DNA of 64,000 bases, from positions 62,001 through 126,000 of the forward strand of contig CAYFPL010000011.1 of NCBI GenBank assembly GCA_964344935.1, in the 5' to 3' direction. The DNA comes from GCA-2731375 sp964344935 (GTDB lineage Bacteria > Pseudomonadota > Alphaproteobacteria > GCA-2731375). This document shows, one piece after another, positions 15,640 to 25,233 of this stretch (position 1 is the first letter of the stretch; the number at the start of each line of letters is the position of its first letter). The notes beneath the pieces are model-generated. The model saw only the letters and a list, made by a program, of their open reading frames with translations. It was not told where the DNA came from and made no database searches. Made by a program: the position numbers and the translations under genes.

Positions 15640-16787
15640 AGGCGTTTTGCGACCTCCTCCAGCATCACTTCCGTGGCGCCGCCGCCGATAGGCAGCAGGC
15701 GGGCGTCGCGGGACATGCGCTCGATGGTGCTTTCGCGCATATAGCCCATGCCGCCGTGGAACTGCACACAATCATAGAGCACCCGATTGACTACCTCGGC
15801 AGACATCGCCTTCAGCATGGAGACTTCGGCCACACAGTCCTTGCCCTCACTGTCCAGCCAGGCCACGTGATAGGCCAGTTGCCGGGCCGCCTCCACCTGC
15901 GCCGACAGCATGGCCAGGCGCTGGCGGATGCCCTGTTTCTCCCACAGTGTAGCTTCAAAGGCCTTGCGTTCCTTCAGATAGTCCAGGGTGATCTCTAGCG
16001 CCTTGCCGGCCTCGCCGATAGCCATGCCCGAGAGCACCAAACGCTCGTTCTGGAAATTATCCATGATCGCGTAGAAGCCCTTGTTCTCTTCGCCTAGCAG
16101 GTTGGCGGCGGGAACGCGGCAATCGGCAAATGAAAGCTCCGCCGTGTCGGAACTGCGCCAGCCGTGCTTGTCCAGGCGCCGGCTGACGGAAAATCCAGGC
16201 GTGTCCTTCTCCACCATGAACATGGAAATGCCCCGGCTGCCCTTGACGTCCGGATCCGTGCGGGCGGCGACAAAGAACAGATCGCCGTGCACGCCGTTGG
16301 TGATGAACATCTTGGCGCCGTTCAGGATAAAGTCATCGCCGTCGCGGACGGCCCGTGTGGAGAGCCCCGCCACGTCGGACCCGGCGCCTGGTTCGGTCAC
16401 CGCCACCGCGGTAATGATCTCGCCGCGGCAGATGGCGGGCAAGTACTTGGCCTTCTGTTCCTCGGTGCCATAGCGGGTCAAATGGGGCGAGGCCATATCA
16501 GTGTGGACCAGCACCGTTGCCGAGACGCCGCCGAAGGTGGAACGGCCGAGCTCCTCCGACAAAATCAGCGAGGCCAGGGCACTAAGGTCGGAACCGCCAT
16601 GCTCCTCCGGATGGCGCATGCCAAGGAATCCCAGCTCTCCCATCTTTGCCAGCACCTCGCGGGGCACCATGCCGTCCACTTCCCATGCTTCGCCGTTCGG
16701 GGTGACCTCTTCCTCGACAAAGCGGCGGATTTGGTCGCGGATCATGCGCAGGTCTTCCGTGAGGTGCAGGGGTTCATGCATGGGCAT
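15636..16787 (-). CDS. Acyl-CoA dehydrogenase
   Basis: FAD enzyme of 383 residues that would introduce the 2,3 double bond into an acyl-CoA in fatty-acid or branched-chain catabolism. N-terminal helical domain (about 10-115), middle beta domain with AVTEPGAGSDVAGLSTRA (FAD/substrate binding), and C-terminal helical domain with QFHGGMGYMRESTIERMSRDARLLPIGGG. The catalytic glutamate is usually in the C-terminal domain; I did not assign it. ATG at 16787 (GGAA upstream) gives the usual length; an in-frame extension upstream of it is unlikely. Coupled to the downstream pirin gene by an ATGA overlap. Confidence 0.93.
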   Translation of the reverse strand: MPMHEPLHLTEDLRMIRDQIRRFVEEEVTPNGEAWEVDGMVPREVLAKMGELGFLGMRHPEEHGGSDLSALASLILSEELGRSTFGGVSATVLVHTDMASPHLTRYGTEEQKAKYLPAICRGEIITAVAVTEPGAGSDVAGLSTRAVRDGDDFILNGAKMFITNGVHGDLFFVAARTDPDVKGSRGISMFMVEKDTPGFSVSRRLDKHGWRSSDTAELSFADCRVPAANLLGEENKGFYAIMDNFQNERLVLSGMAIGEAGKALEITLDYLKERKAFEATLWEKQGIRQRLAMLSAQVEAARQLAYHVAWLDSEGKDCVAEVSMLKAMSAEVVNRVLYDCVQFHGGMGYMRESTIERMSRDARLLPIGGGATEVMLEEVAKRL

Positions 16788-16945
16788 TGATGGGTTCCGT
16801 TTCTTTTTCGGCAGGTGCGTTGGGCGGCCTCGCCACAGGACTTTCGGCGCCAATATAGCCAACAGATATCGTCAAAACCATATGGGTTCCTCTCACCGCA
16901 GGTTGGTATAAGCTGTCGGCATATCGCAGCACCACGGATAGAGAT

Positions 16946-17953
16946 ATGGATTACCGCAAACTCGGCGCCTCCGGCCTGAAGGTTTCCCCCGTTTGCCTCG
17001 GCACCATGATGTTCGGCGGACGGACCGAGCCGGACGAGGCCGAACGCATCATCGCCCATGGCCGGGACCAAGGCGTCAATTTCATCGACACGGCAGATGT
17101 CTATACAGCCGGCCGTTCGGAAGAGATCACCGGCGCCGCCATCGCCAGCCAGCGCGACGAATGGGTCCTGGCGACCAAGGTCGCGGGTCCGAAGGGGGAG
17201 GGGCCGAACCAGCGCGGTTTATCGCGTAAATGGCTCATGGATGCCTGCGAGGGCAGTCTCCGCCGCCTTGATACCGACTACATCGATATTTACTACCTGC
17301 ACAAGGAAGATCCCGAGACGCCATTGGCCGAGACCGTCGGCGCTCTGGGCGATCTGATCCGGCAGGGCAAGATCCGCTATTTCGGACTGTCCAACTATCG
17401 CTCCTGGCGGGTGGCTGAAATCTGCCATATCTGCGAAGGACTGGGCATCGACCGGCCGGTGGTCAGCCAACCTTACTACAACGCCATGAACCGCATGCCG
17501 GAAGTGGAGCATTTGCCGGCCTGCGATTTCTATGGCTTGGGCGTGGTGCCCTATAGCCCCCTGGCCCGCGGTGTTTTGACCGGCAAGTATGAGCCGGGCG
17601 CCCAACCGATGGAGGACAGCCGTGCTGGCCACAACGACCGACGTATGATGCAGTCGGAATGGCGGGAAGAATCTCTGGTGATCGCTCAGACGCTGCGCCG
17701 CCATGCCGAGGACAAGGGCATCACGGCGGGACAGTTCGCCCTGGCCTGGGTGTTGAACAACAGTTTCGTCCAGAGTGCCATCGCGGGCCCGCGTACGTTC
17801 GAACAGTGGAGTGAGAACCTGGGCGCCCTGGACTATGGTTTCACGGCAGAGGATGAAGCGCTGGTGGACAGCCTGGTCCCCATCGGCCATCCCTCGACGC
17901 CCGGCTACAACGATCCCGCCTATCCCATCGAGGGCCGGGTGCCCCGATCCTGA
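16946..17953 (+). CDS. Aldo/keto reductase
   Basis: NADPH-dependent oxidoreductase of 335 residues, (beta/alpha)8 barrel. The catalytic tetrad is visible: Asp48, Tyr53 (FIDTADVYTAG), Lys78 (LATKVAGP) and His119 (YYLHKED). FGLSNY and the GPRTFEQWSENL segment near the C-terminus, where NADPH phosphate is bound, fit the AKR family near YghZ/Tas-type members. The natural carbonyl substrate is unknown. The truA gene starts 7 bases after its stop, so the two are probably transcribed together. Confidence 0.93.
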   Translation: MDYRKLGASGLKVSPVCLGTMMFGGRTEPDEAERIIAHGRDQGVNFIDTADVYTAGRSEEITGAAIASQRDEWVLATKVAGPKGEGPNQRGLSRKWLMDACEGSLRRLDTDYIDIYYLHKEDPETPLAETVGALGDLIRQGKIRYFGLSNYRSWRVAEICHICEGLGIDRPVVSQPYYNAMNRMPEVEHLPACDFYGLGVVPYSPLARGVLTGKYEPGAQPMEDSRAGHNDRRMMQSEWREESLVIAQTLRRHAEDKGITAGQFALAWVLNNSFVQSAIAGPRTFEQWSENLGALDYGFTAEDEALVDSLVPIGHPSTPGYNDPAYPIEGRVPRS

Positions 17954-17960
17954 CACCGTT

Positions 17961-18704
17961 ATGCCGCGCTACAAGCTGATCCTGGAGTATGACGGCAAGG
18001 AATTCGTCGGTTGGCAGCGCCAGGCCAACGGATACGCCGTCCAGCAGGCAGTGGAGGAGGCCATTCAGGGCTTCGCAGGCGAGACCGTCAACCTATACGG
18101 CGCCGGGCGAACCGATGCGGGCGTGCATGCCCTGGGCCAGGCGGCCCATTTCGATCTTACCCGGGAATTCCCTGACGATACGGTGCGTGATGCCTTGAAC
18201 TTTCATCTTCGCCCCCATGCCATTGTGGTCCTCTCGGCAGAGGCGGTCGGCGCAGATTTCGATGCCCGGCTATCGGCGACGGCGCGTCATTATCTTTACC
18301 GTATCACCGACCAGCGCCCGCCCCTGGCCCTGCGTCGCGGCCGGGTCTGGCATGCCCGCGGGCCGTTGGAGGCGGAGACCATGCACAATGCGGCCCAGGG
18401 TCTGTTGGGCAAGCATGACTTCACAACGTTTCGGGCCGTGCATTGCCAGGCGAAATCGCCCGTCAAAACCTTGGACGTCCTGGATGTCTCGCGCCAGGAG
18501 GACGAAATTCATGTGCGTGCTTCGGCCCGGTCCTTCCTACATCATCAGGTCCGATCCATCGTCGGCAGTCTGCACATGGTAGGAGTGGGAAAATGGGCGG
18601 CGACTGAACTGACGGATGCCCTGGCGGCTAAGGACCGCACACGTTGTGGACCGGTAGCGCCGGCCCATGGCCTCTATCTCGTGGCCGTGGACTATCCCGA
18701 ATAG
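17961..18704 (+). CDS. truA: tRNA pseudouridine(38-40) synthase TruA
   Basis: Converts uridines 38-40 in the tRNA anticodon stem-loop to pseudouridine. The 247 residues match the usual length. The catalytic aspartate is Asp52 in GAGRTDAGVHALGQ; the N-terminal YKLILEYDGKEFVGWQRQ and the C-terminal FLHHQVRSIVGSL motif are diagnostic. Start is the ATG at 17961 with MPRYK; the frame is open further upstream inside the aldo/keto reductase but that part is not TruA-like. In many Alphaproteobacteria truA lies near dapE, as here, where it faces the dap genes. Confidence 0.97.
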   Translation: MPRYKLILEYDGKEFVGWQRQANGYAVQQAVEEAIQGFAGETVNLYGAGRTDAGVHALGQAAHFDLTREFPDDTVRDALNFHLRPHAIVVLSAEAVGADFDARLSATARHYLYRITDQRPPLALRRGRVWHARGPLEAETMHNAAQGLLGKHDFTTFRAVHCQAKSPVKTLDVLDVSRQEDEIHVRASARSFLHHQVRSIVGSLHMVGVGKWAATELTDALAAKDRTRCGPVAPAHGLYLVAVDYPE

Positions 18705-18709
18705 GCTTT

Positions 18710-19291
18710 CTAAAGCAGGCGGCCGGCCAACAGGCTGACCGTCAGGCTGACCAGTAAATCCAGCACGACGACCCCGACGGCCGTCAGGATCTTACACTGC
18801 AGGCCGGCGCGGGCCACCAGATAACCATAAAACCAGGTGGTGATTTGGGCCGCCATCAGAACCAGCTTGCCGGCCTGGCCGCCGGGTGCGGCGGGTGGAA
18901 ACAACAACACTGTCGGCAGGATCACTGCCATGATCAAGACGTTGGACCAGTTCCAGACAATGATGAACTGGACATAGGTCTGGCTCAGATCCAGCAGTCT
19001 TGAGATGGGCATCATGATCAACGGAAATGCCATCCAGCCCAGGAAATAGGCCACCAATTTTACCGCGACGTAGAATTCCGCCGAGACCTCCGGCCCAGTG
19101 GGAAGCTGCAGGCCAGGCTGGTTGTCATAGTTGACAATCAGAAACAGAACATAGAAGGGTGCGACCACCAGCAGTGCCGTGAACGAACGCCAAAAACCCT
19201 CGATGGTCAGGTCGAAATAGTCGAGCGCGTTGGGATCCATGCGCGCAATGCGCCAGGCACCGTTCAGTGACCGGGTAATCTCAGCCAGCAT
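18710..19291 (-). CDS. Membrane protein of unknown function downstream of dapE
   Basis: A 193-residue protein with five predicted membrane helices and a soluble N-terminus (LAEITRSLNGAWRIARMDPNA begins outline). I do not recognise a family with confidence; the layout of a short cytoplasmic start followed by clustered helices resembles Yip1-like bacterial membrane proteins, but that is weak. The ATG at 19291 lies inside the 3' end of dapE (overlap 11 bases), which suggests translational coupling. An in-frame TTG at 19333 is less likely. It ends five bases from the convergent truA stop. Confidence 0.72.
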   Translation of the reverse strand: MLAEITRSLNGAWRIARMDPNALDYFDLTIEGFWRSFTALLVVAPFYVLFLIVNYDNQPGLQLPTGPEVSAEFYVAVKLVAYFLGWMAFPLIMMPISRLLDLSQTYVQFIIVWNWSNVLIMAVILPTVLLFPPAAPGGQAGKLVLMAAQITTWFYGYLVARAGLQCKILTAVGVVVLDLLVSLTVSLLAGRLL

Positions 19292-20474
19292 GGAGGCCGC
19301 CGCCGGCGTCACTCTGCTCGAAATAATACTCAAGAATACGGGTATAGATGCCGGTCAGACCTTCGATATCGCTGACCAGAACCTGTTCGTCCACCTTGTG
19401 CATGGTTTCCGATATCAAGCCGAATTCCGCCACCGGACAATGATGATGGATGAAGCGGGCATCGGAGGTTCCACCCGTCGTCGTCAGGGCCGGCTTGATG
19501 CCGGTGACCTCTTCCACCGCCTGGGAAATCAAATCCGTGAACGGCCCCGGTTGCGTCAGGAACGGCTGCGAGCCGGCGCTAACATCCAGCTCATAGTCGC
19601 CGCCCACTGAATCGCATTGCGCCCGCAGCCAGGCTTCAATGTCATCCGAGGTCTGCTCGGTGTTGAAACGGATATTGAACAGAGCCGTGGCCTGGGCGGG
19701 AATGACATTAGAGGCTGTATTGCCCACATCGATGCTGGCCAATTCCAGATTGGTCGGCGTGAAATGCTCGTTGCCTTGGTCGAATTCGTGGGAACAAAGC
19801 CGGTCCAGCATCTTGACCAGGCGCGGCAGCGGATTGTCGGCCAAATGGGGATAGGCCACGTGGCCCTGCACGCCCTTTGCCGTCAAGGTGCCGTTCATGC
19901 TGCCCCGGCGACCGATTTTGATCATATCGCCCAGAGCATCCGGATTGGTCGGTTCGCCCACCAGGCAATGGTCCAGTTTCTCGCCCCTTTCGGCCAGCCA
20001 GTCGAGCACCTTGACGGTGCCGTTGATGGAGGGACCTTCCTCGTCACCCGTTATCAATAGCGAGATCGAGCCGTCGAACTGTCCACCGCGCTTCGCCAGA
20101 AACTGATCAACGGCAGTGATAAAGGCGGCGACGGCCCCTTTCATGTCCGTGGCGCCGCGGCCGTAAAGGATGCCGTCCCTGATGTCGGCGGCGAAGGGTT
20201 CCAGGCTCCAGGCCTCTGCATCGCCCACCGGAACCACGTCCGTATGACCGGCGAAACAAAAATTGGGGGCGGAGGTGCCCAAGCGGGCATAGAGATTGTC
20301 TACATCCGGGGTGTCGGGCGCGGAAAACGTCATGTGATGGGTGGTGAAGCCCAGCCGTTCCAGCGCCGCGCCGGTGAGAGCCAGGGCGCCGCCATCGGCG
20401 GGGGTGACCGAATTGCAGCGGATCAGGGCCCGGGTTAGTTCCACCGCATCGGTTGGTTTGTTATCCGCCGCCAT
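19281..20474 (-). CDS. dapE: Succinyl-diaminopimelate desuccinylase DapE
   Basis: Zinc peptidase-fold enzyme (M20) that removes succinate from N-succinyl-LL-diaminopimelate, giving LL-DAP for lysine and peptidoglycan. 397 residues. Zinc-binding motifs in order: FAGHTDVVP (His), GATDMKGAVAA (bridging Asp), TGDEEGPSINGT (Glu-Glu, with the catalytic base), and the C-terminal His in FIHHHCPVAEFG. TGGTSDARF is another DapE marker. The start ATG directly abuts the dapD stop, so dapD-dapE-membrane protein is a tightly packed operon. Confidence 0.96.
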   Translation of the reverse strand: MAADNKPTDAVELTRALIRCNSVTPADGGALALTGAALERLGFTTHHMTFSAPDTPDVDNLYARLGTSAPNFCFAGHTDVVPVGDAEAWSLEPFAADIRDGILYGRGATDMKGAVAAFITAVDQFLAKRGGQFDGSISLLITGDEEGPSINGTVKVLDWLAERGEKLDHCLVGEPTNPDALGDMIKIGRRGSMNGTLTAKGVQGHVAYPHLADNPLPRLVKMLDRLCSHEFDQGNEHFTPTNLELASIDVGNTASNVIPAQATALFNIRFNTEQTSDDIEAWLRAQCDSVGGDYELDVSAGSQPFLTQPGPFTDLISQAVEEVTGIKPALTTTGGTSDARFIHHHCPVAEFGLISETMHKVDEQVLVSDIEGLTGIYTRILEYYFEQSDAGGGLHAG

Positions 20475-21302
20475 CTAATCCCGCAGCAATTCGTTGATGG
20501 AGGTCTTGGCCCGGGTGCCCGCATCCACCTGCTTCACGATCACGGCGCAGTACAGGCTGACCCCGCCCTCGGTTGGCATGGAGCCCGGCACCACCACGGA
20601 ATAGGCCGGCACGCGGCCGTAGCTGACCTCGCCCGTGGCCCGGTTGACGATCTTGGTGGAGGCGCCAATGAATACACCCATGGACAACACCGCGCCTTCT
20701 TCGACGACGACGCCCTCTGCCACTTCCGAGCGGGCGCCGATGAAGCAGTTATCCTCGATAATCACGGGTTCCGCCTGTAGGGGTTCCAGCACGCCACCGA
20801 TCCCGGCGCCGCCCGAGATATGGCAATCCTTGCCGATCTGGGCACAACTGCCCACCGTGGCCCAGGTATCGACCATGGTACCGCTGTCCACATAGGCGCC
20901 CAGATTGACGAAGCTGGGCATCAGCACCACATTGGGCGCGATGTAGGCAGACCGGCGGACGACGCAGTTGGGTACGGCGCGGAAGCCGGCGGCCCGGAAC
21001 TGGTTGTCCCCCCAGCCCTCGAACTTCGAGGGCACCTTGTCGTACCAGGTGGTATTCGGGCCGGGCCCGCCGTCAATGGCGGTCATATCGTTCAGGCGGA
21101 ATGACAACAGCACCGCCTTTTTCAGCCATTGGTTGACCGTCCAGCCGTCCGCGCCCTTTACCGCGACCCGCTGTTCGCCTTTGTCCAAAGCGTCCAAAGC
21201 GGCATCGACCGCATCGCGCATTTCGCCAGTGGTGTTGACATTAATGCTGTCGCGCTGTTCCCAGGCATCGTCGATGACGGCTTCCAGGCCGGTGGTATTC
21301 AT
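20475..21302 (-). CDS. dapD: 2,3,4,5-tetrahydropyridine-2,6-dicarboxylate N-succinyltransferase DapD
   Basis: Transfers succinyl from succinyl-CoA to tetrahydrodipicolinate, the step before DapC and DapE in the succinylase branch of lysine synthesis. 275 residues. An N-terminal helical domain (to about residue 100) precedes a left-handed beta-helix made of hexapeptide repeats: VVLMPSFVNLGAYVDSGTMV, GIGGVLEPLQAEPVIIEDN, FIGARSEVAEGVVVEEGAVL in outline. The stop codon abuts the dapE ATG. Upstream by 52 bases is the HAD nucleotidase gene, likely in the same operon. Confidence 0.97.
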   Translation of the reverse strand: MNTTGLEAVIDDAWEQRDSINVNTTGEMRDAVDAALDALDKGEQRVAVKGADGWTVNQWLKKAVLLSFRLNDMTAIDGGPGPNTTWYDKVPSKFEGWGDNQFRAAGFRAVPNCVVRRSAYIAPNVVLMPSFVNLGAYVDSGTMVDTWATVGSCAQIGKDCHISGGAGIGGVLEPLQAEPVIIEDNCFIGARSEVAEGVVVEEGAVLSMGVFIGASTKIVNRATGEVSYGRVPAYSVVVPGSMPTEGGVSLYCAVIVKQVDAGTRAKTSINELLRD

Positions 21303-21354
21303 GTGTCTCTCCTGCTACAGAATTGGCGGCAAACTACCCCGCCGTGGGCGTCTG

Positions 21355-22035
21355 TCAACCGCACAAATCCTCCATCCAGGCAGCCAAATCATCGGTGATG
21401 TGGTGGACATGGCGGCTCTGTTCATCCGTCAACTCGATGTCACGGCCACCCCGGACCCAGACTGTCACCATGCCGAGGTTGGAAGCAGGCACCAGGTTCT
21501 GGGCGATATCTTCCACCATGACAGTACGGCTCGGGTCGATGTCGTGGCGATCCAGCAGCACTTCGTATGGCGCGTGGTTTGGCTTGGGCACATAATCCGC
21601 ATCGACGATGTCAAAGAAGCCTTCGAAATGCTCCCTGATTCCCAGACGGCCCAAAACCCGATGGGCATGTTTGTTGGTGGCATTGGTATAGATCACCTTG
21701 CGTCCCGGCAGGGCAGCCAGCGCAGGGGCAAGGCGTTCGTCGATGGGAATTCCGGTAAGGTCCAAGTCATGGACATAGTCCAGGTACTCGTCCGGATGCA
21801 GATCGTGTTCCAGCATCATGCCGCGCAGCGTGGTGCCGTGGGCATGAAAATATTGCTTCTGCACCGCCCGCGCCTCGTCCAGCGGCAGATCAAGAAATTG
21901 CGCGACGAATTCGCCCATGCGCCGGCCCAATTGGGCGCCCAAGTCGCAATGAGCCGGATAGAGGGTATTGTCCAGATCGAAAATCCAGTCGACAACCCCG
22001 TCCAAATTCAAGCTGTTCCCCATTGGCATGGCCAT
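21355..22035 (-). CDS. HAD-family pyrimidine 5'-nucleotidase-like phosphatase
   Basis: A 226-residue haloacid dehalogenase-fold phosphatase. Motif I is DLDNTLYP (catalytic Asp pair), motif II is IYTNATNKHAHR, motif III is the lysine in VPKPNHAPYE, and motif IV is VMVEDIAQNL. The DLDNTLYP form and the helical cap point to the SDT1/pyrimidine 5'-nucleotidase group, which releases phosphate from UMP/CMP-type nucleotides. Genes of this type often precede dapD in Alphaproteobacteria, as here. Three in-frame ATGs lie within five codons, so the start could be 22035, 22029 or 22023. Confidence 0.88.
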   Translation of the reverse strand: MAMPMGNSLNLDGVVDWIFDLDNTLYPAHCDLGAQLGRRMGEFVAQFLDLPLDEARAVQKQYFHAHGTTLRGMMLEHDLHPDEYLDYVHDLDLTGIPIDERLAPALAALPGRKVIYTNATNKHAHRVLGRLGIREHFEGFFDIVDADYVPKPNHAPYEVLLDRHDIDPSRTVMVEDIAQNLVPASNLGMVTVWVRGGRDIELTDEQSRHVHHITDDLAAWMEDLCG

Positions 22036-22098
22036 AGACTAAGGCCATCGGCGTCATTAACAAGGCCTTAATGGGGCGCTGATAAACTTCGTGCCGCT

Positions 22099-23376
22099 AT
22101 GCTTAAGAATTTGCTGAAACGCAAACAAAGGCCGCCCGTTCAACCAGCGGCGAAACAGCTGCCTGCGCCGGTCCGGGGCCGGGATTACAGCTCGCAAAAA
22201 GAGATGCTTGCGGGCGCCGACCTTGATGCCCGCCTGCAATTGGCCCAGGCAGCGGATACCCGGCCGGAAATACTCTATTACCTGGCCGGCGATGAATCGT
22301 CCGAAGTGCGCCAGGCCGTGGCCGCGAATCCTTCGACGCCGGTGCAAGCCGACGACATGCTGGCGGACGATGCCGACGAGGACGTACGCGCCGATCTGGC
22401 CTTGAAGATCGCCCGTCTGCTGCCCGATATGTCCAATGAGGAACAGGAGAAGGTGCGCGAGCTCACCTTCGATATGCTGCGCCGCTTGGCCTCGGACCAA
22501 CTGCCCCGCGTCCGGGCCCTGTTGTCGGAAGAATTGAAGAGCAGCCGTGACGTACCCTATTCCATCGTGCGTCAACTGGCTATGGACGTGGCGGTTATCG
22601 TCTCCACCCCTGTCCTGGAATACTCACCCTTGTTGAGTGATGCCGACCTGATGGAAGTGATTGCCGCCGGCTGCGCGCAAGAGGCGCTCTGTGCCATCGC
22701 CAACCGATCAGATGTTTCCGCCGACGTGTCCGATGCCGTTGTCGCCACCTTCGATGTGCCTGCGGTCGCCACCTTGCTGGCAAACAGAAAGGCCTCCATT
22801 CGCGAGGCGACCTTGGACAAGATTGCCGAGAACGCGCGGGATGTGCAGTCCTGGCACGAGCCGATGGTCATGCGGCCGGAGCTTTCCATTCGCGCCGTTC
22901 GCCGGGTCGCGGGTTTCGTCGCTTCGGCGCTGCTGGAGAAACTGGCGGAACGAAACGATCTCGACAAGGAAACCACCCGCTATTTGACCAAGCGCTTGAA
23001 GGAGCGGATCAACAAGAGTGAAGGTGAGGTTCAGGAGGGCGAACGCGAGCAGGCCAAAGTATTGGATCAGCGCATGCTGCTGGACGATGATGCCATGGAG
23101 CAGGCGCTCTTGTCCGGGCGCAATGATTTCGTGATTGAGGCCCTTTCCCTAAGGACGAAACTGGATGACGGACTGGTGAGAAAAATCATCGCCTCCGCCT
23201 CCGCCAAGGCCATTACGGCGTTGGCCTGGAAGGCCGGATTGTCCATGCGTACGGCGATCCAGATCCAAAGCCGAACCGCCCATATTCCCCCAAAGAAGCT
23301 GCTAAATGCCCGTCACGGCACGGATTTTCCCATGTCGGAGGCAGAGATGGAGAAGCAGTTAAACAAGATTTTCTGA
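22099..23376 (+). CDS. DUF2336 domain protein, first copy
   Basis: A 425-residue soluble protein built of helical HEAT-like repeats, fitting DUF2336, an alphaproteobacterial family of unknown function. Conserved stretches are RPEILYYLAGDESSEVR, RVRALLSEELKSS, VLEYSPLLSDADLMEVIAAG, and at the C-terminus WKAGLSMRTAIQIQ, then LLNARHGTDFPMSE. The start MLKNLLKRK is basic. It is a paralogue of the product at 25234-26523: the same N- and C-terminal blocks appear in both, with a diverged middle. A GGDEF protein gene lies between them. No enzyme motif is visible; a scaffold or binding role fits the repeats. Confidence 0.85.
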   Translation: MLKNLLKRKQRPPVQPAAKQLPAPVRGRDYSSQKEMLAGADLDARLQLAQAADTRPEILYYLAGDESSEVRQAVAANPSTPVQADDMLADDADEDVRADLALKIARLLPDMSNEEQEKVRELTFDMLRRLASDQLPRVRALLSEELKSSRDVPYSIVRQLAMDVAVIVSTPVLEYSPLLSDADLMEVIAAGCAQEALCAIANRSDVSADVSDAVVATFDVPAVATLLANRKASIREATLDKIAENARDVQSWHEPMVMRPELSIRAVRRVAGFVASALLEKLAERNDLDKETTRYLTKRLKERINKSEGEVQEGEREQAKVLDQRMLLDDDAMEQALLSGRNDFVIEALSLRTKLDDGLVRKIIASASAKAITALAWKAGLSMRTAIQIQSRTAHIPPKKLLNARHGTDFPMSEAEMEKQLNKIF

Positions 23377-23467
23377 CTGCAAGCCGCGCGGTGGGATTAA
23401 GGCAGCGTTAAGGGGCTGTCTGCTAGGCTGCCCGCGATTTTGGCCTAGGCTGAAGAAAGCGGACATT

Positions 23468-25231
23468 GTGGCAAATTTCCCCCTTCTACGTTCGGCCCTT
23501 GGACTTGCCTCCGCGCCGGACGATGACCCGGGTAGTGAAGCGCCGTTGTCCCTGTCGACAGCGGAACTGATCGCCGATTATACAGGCCCGGTCGTGTTGT
23601 TTGACGCCGCGGGCGATGTCCGCGCTGCCAACGGCCTTGCCAAACCTATTCTGTCCGCCATGGATGGTGAACTGGGCAGCGAATTGCGTGCCATGCTTGC
23701 GCACGTCTTGGCAGGTGGCGATATCGCCTCGAAACGCTTCCAATTTCCTATTCCGACCGGCGAGGGTGTTTTCGACGTTACCCTGCTGCCGGAAGACCGC
23801 GCCGCGGGCGAGTTGCCCGGAAATGTCCTGCTATTGGCGCGGGACAGTACCTTTGACGTCAATTTTGGCCGTGCCCTGGTGGCATCGCGGCAGTTGTTCA
23901 AGGACCTGGTCTCCTGCTCTGCCGATTTTGTCTGGGAGACCGACGCCCAAGGCTGCTTCACCTTCGTCTCAGGGCGCGGCTTGCTCGGGTATGCCCCGGA
24001 CGACCTGGATGGACGGCCGGCGCGGGAATTGCTGGCGGATCAGTTGCATGGCGACAACCTGGATCCGCCGGTCAATCCATTCGAAAGTCTGGCTCATCTG
24101 GACGAGGTTGAATGCTGGCTGCTGGACCGGGACCAGGACCGCCGTTGTGTTCGGGCGTCTTGTCTGCCCGTCTTTGATGACAACGGCACGCTGCAAGGAG
24201 TGCGCGGCATCTGCCGGGATATCACCAGCGACAAAGAGCGCCAAGCTGAGTTGGACCGTGCCCGGGAACGGGAACAGTTGAGCCGGTCCATCGTGGACTC
24301 TATTCGGGACGCATTGACGCCGGAAGAAATGTTTGCCGCCGCAGCCGCGGCAACCGGGGATGCGATCGAGGCAAGCCAGATCTGGATCTTGCGTGATGAC
24401 AAGAACGGCGGGCTGCACCTGGCCGCCGACAGGATCGATACGACCATGCCGATGGACGACATTCTGGCGGATGCGCAAGAAGCCTTCGCCGGCGATCCGG
24501 AGCGCGTGCACCATTTTGTGCGTGATGGCCAGCAGTTGCTCTTGGTGCCTTGCCACTTCCGCTACCAGCCAAAAGGTGTACTCGCAGTCGCTTTGCGGGA
24601 TCACGACGCCCTGGAAGAAGCCGTGACCACCTTGGTCGATATCGCGTCGCAACTGGGAATTGCCATGGCGCAGGCCGAGATTCAGGAGCGGCTGGAAGAA
24701 CTCTCCAGCGTTGATGAACTGACAAAGCTTTTGAACCGCCGGGGTTTTCATGACAGCGTCGGCAAACGGATCGCACAACACCGCCGCAACAAACGGCCGG
24801 GCGTCCTCCTTTATATCGACATGGACTATTTCAAGTCCGTCAATGACACCCACGGCCATCAGGTCGGCGATGCGGCCTTGGTTGCCGTGGCCGATATCTT
24901 GAACGGCGACGGCAAGGGGCGCCGCGGTGATATTGCCGGCCGTCTGGGCGGCGACGAATTTGCCATGTGGCTCGAGGAGACGGACCTCGAAGGTGGCCGA
25001 CATAAGGCCGAGGAACTGCTGGCGAGTGCGGCGAGCCTGCGAAAGTTTTCGGGCGATGCGGATCATCCGTTGGGCATCTCGGTAGGCATCGCCCTTGCCG
25101 ATCCGGATTTCGAGGACGATTTGGACCAATTGATCAATCGGGCCGACCGAGCCCTCTACAAAGCCAAGCGCAGCGGCCGGGGCCAAGCTGTGGTGGCGGA
25201 ACGCAACCTAGACGAAGGAGAGGAAGCCTAG
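23468..25231 (+). CDS. PAS-PAS-GAF-GGDEF diguanylate cyclase
   Basis: A 587-residue signalling protein that should make cyclic di-GMP. Layout: N-terminal PAS-like region (about 30-120, TAELIADYTGPVVLFDAAG), second PAS (about 140-260, FVWETDAQGCFTFVSGRG to GICRDITSDKE), short coiled linker, GAF-like region (about 275-405), and a GGDEF domain (about 410-580). The catalytic GGDEF is intact at residues 494-498 and is preceded by the inhibitory I-site RxxD (RRGD). No transmembrane segment, so it is cytosolic. Start is GTG at 23468. It sits between two DUF2336 paralogues, with only two bases between its stop and the second, so the three should act together. Confidence 0.92.
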   Translation: MANFPLLRSALGLASAPDDDPGSEAPLSLSTAELIADYTGPVVLFDAAGDVRAANGLAKPILSAMDGELGSELRAMLAHVLAGGDIASKRFQFPIPTGEGVFDVTLLPEDRAAGELPGNVLLLARDSTFDVNFGRALVASRQLFKDLVSCSADFVWETDAQGCFTFVSGRGLLGYAPDDLDGRPARELLADQLHGDNLDPPVNPFESLAHLDEVECWLLDRDQDRRCVRASCLPVFDDNGTLQGVRGICRDITSDKERQAELDRAREREQLSRSIVDSIRDALTPEEMFAAAAAATGDAIEASQIWILRDDKNGGLHLAADRIDTTMPMDDILADAQEAFAGDPERVHHFVRDGQQLLLVPCHFRYQPKGVLAVALRDHDALEEAVTTLVDIASQLGIAMAQAEIQERLEELSSVDELTKLLNRRGFHDSVGKRIAQHRRNKRPGVLLYIDMDYFKSVNDTHGHQVGDAALVAVADILNGDGKGRRGDIAGRLGGDEFAMWLEETDLEGGRHKAEELLASAASLRKFSGDADHPLGISVGIALADPDFEDDLDQLINRADRALYKAKRSGRGQAVVAERNLDEGEEA

Positions 25232-25233
25232 GC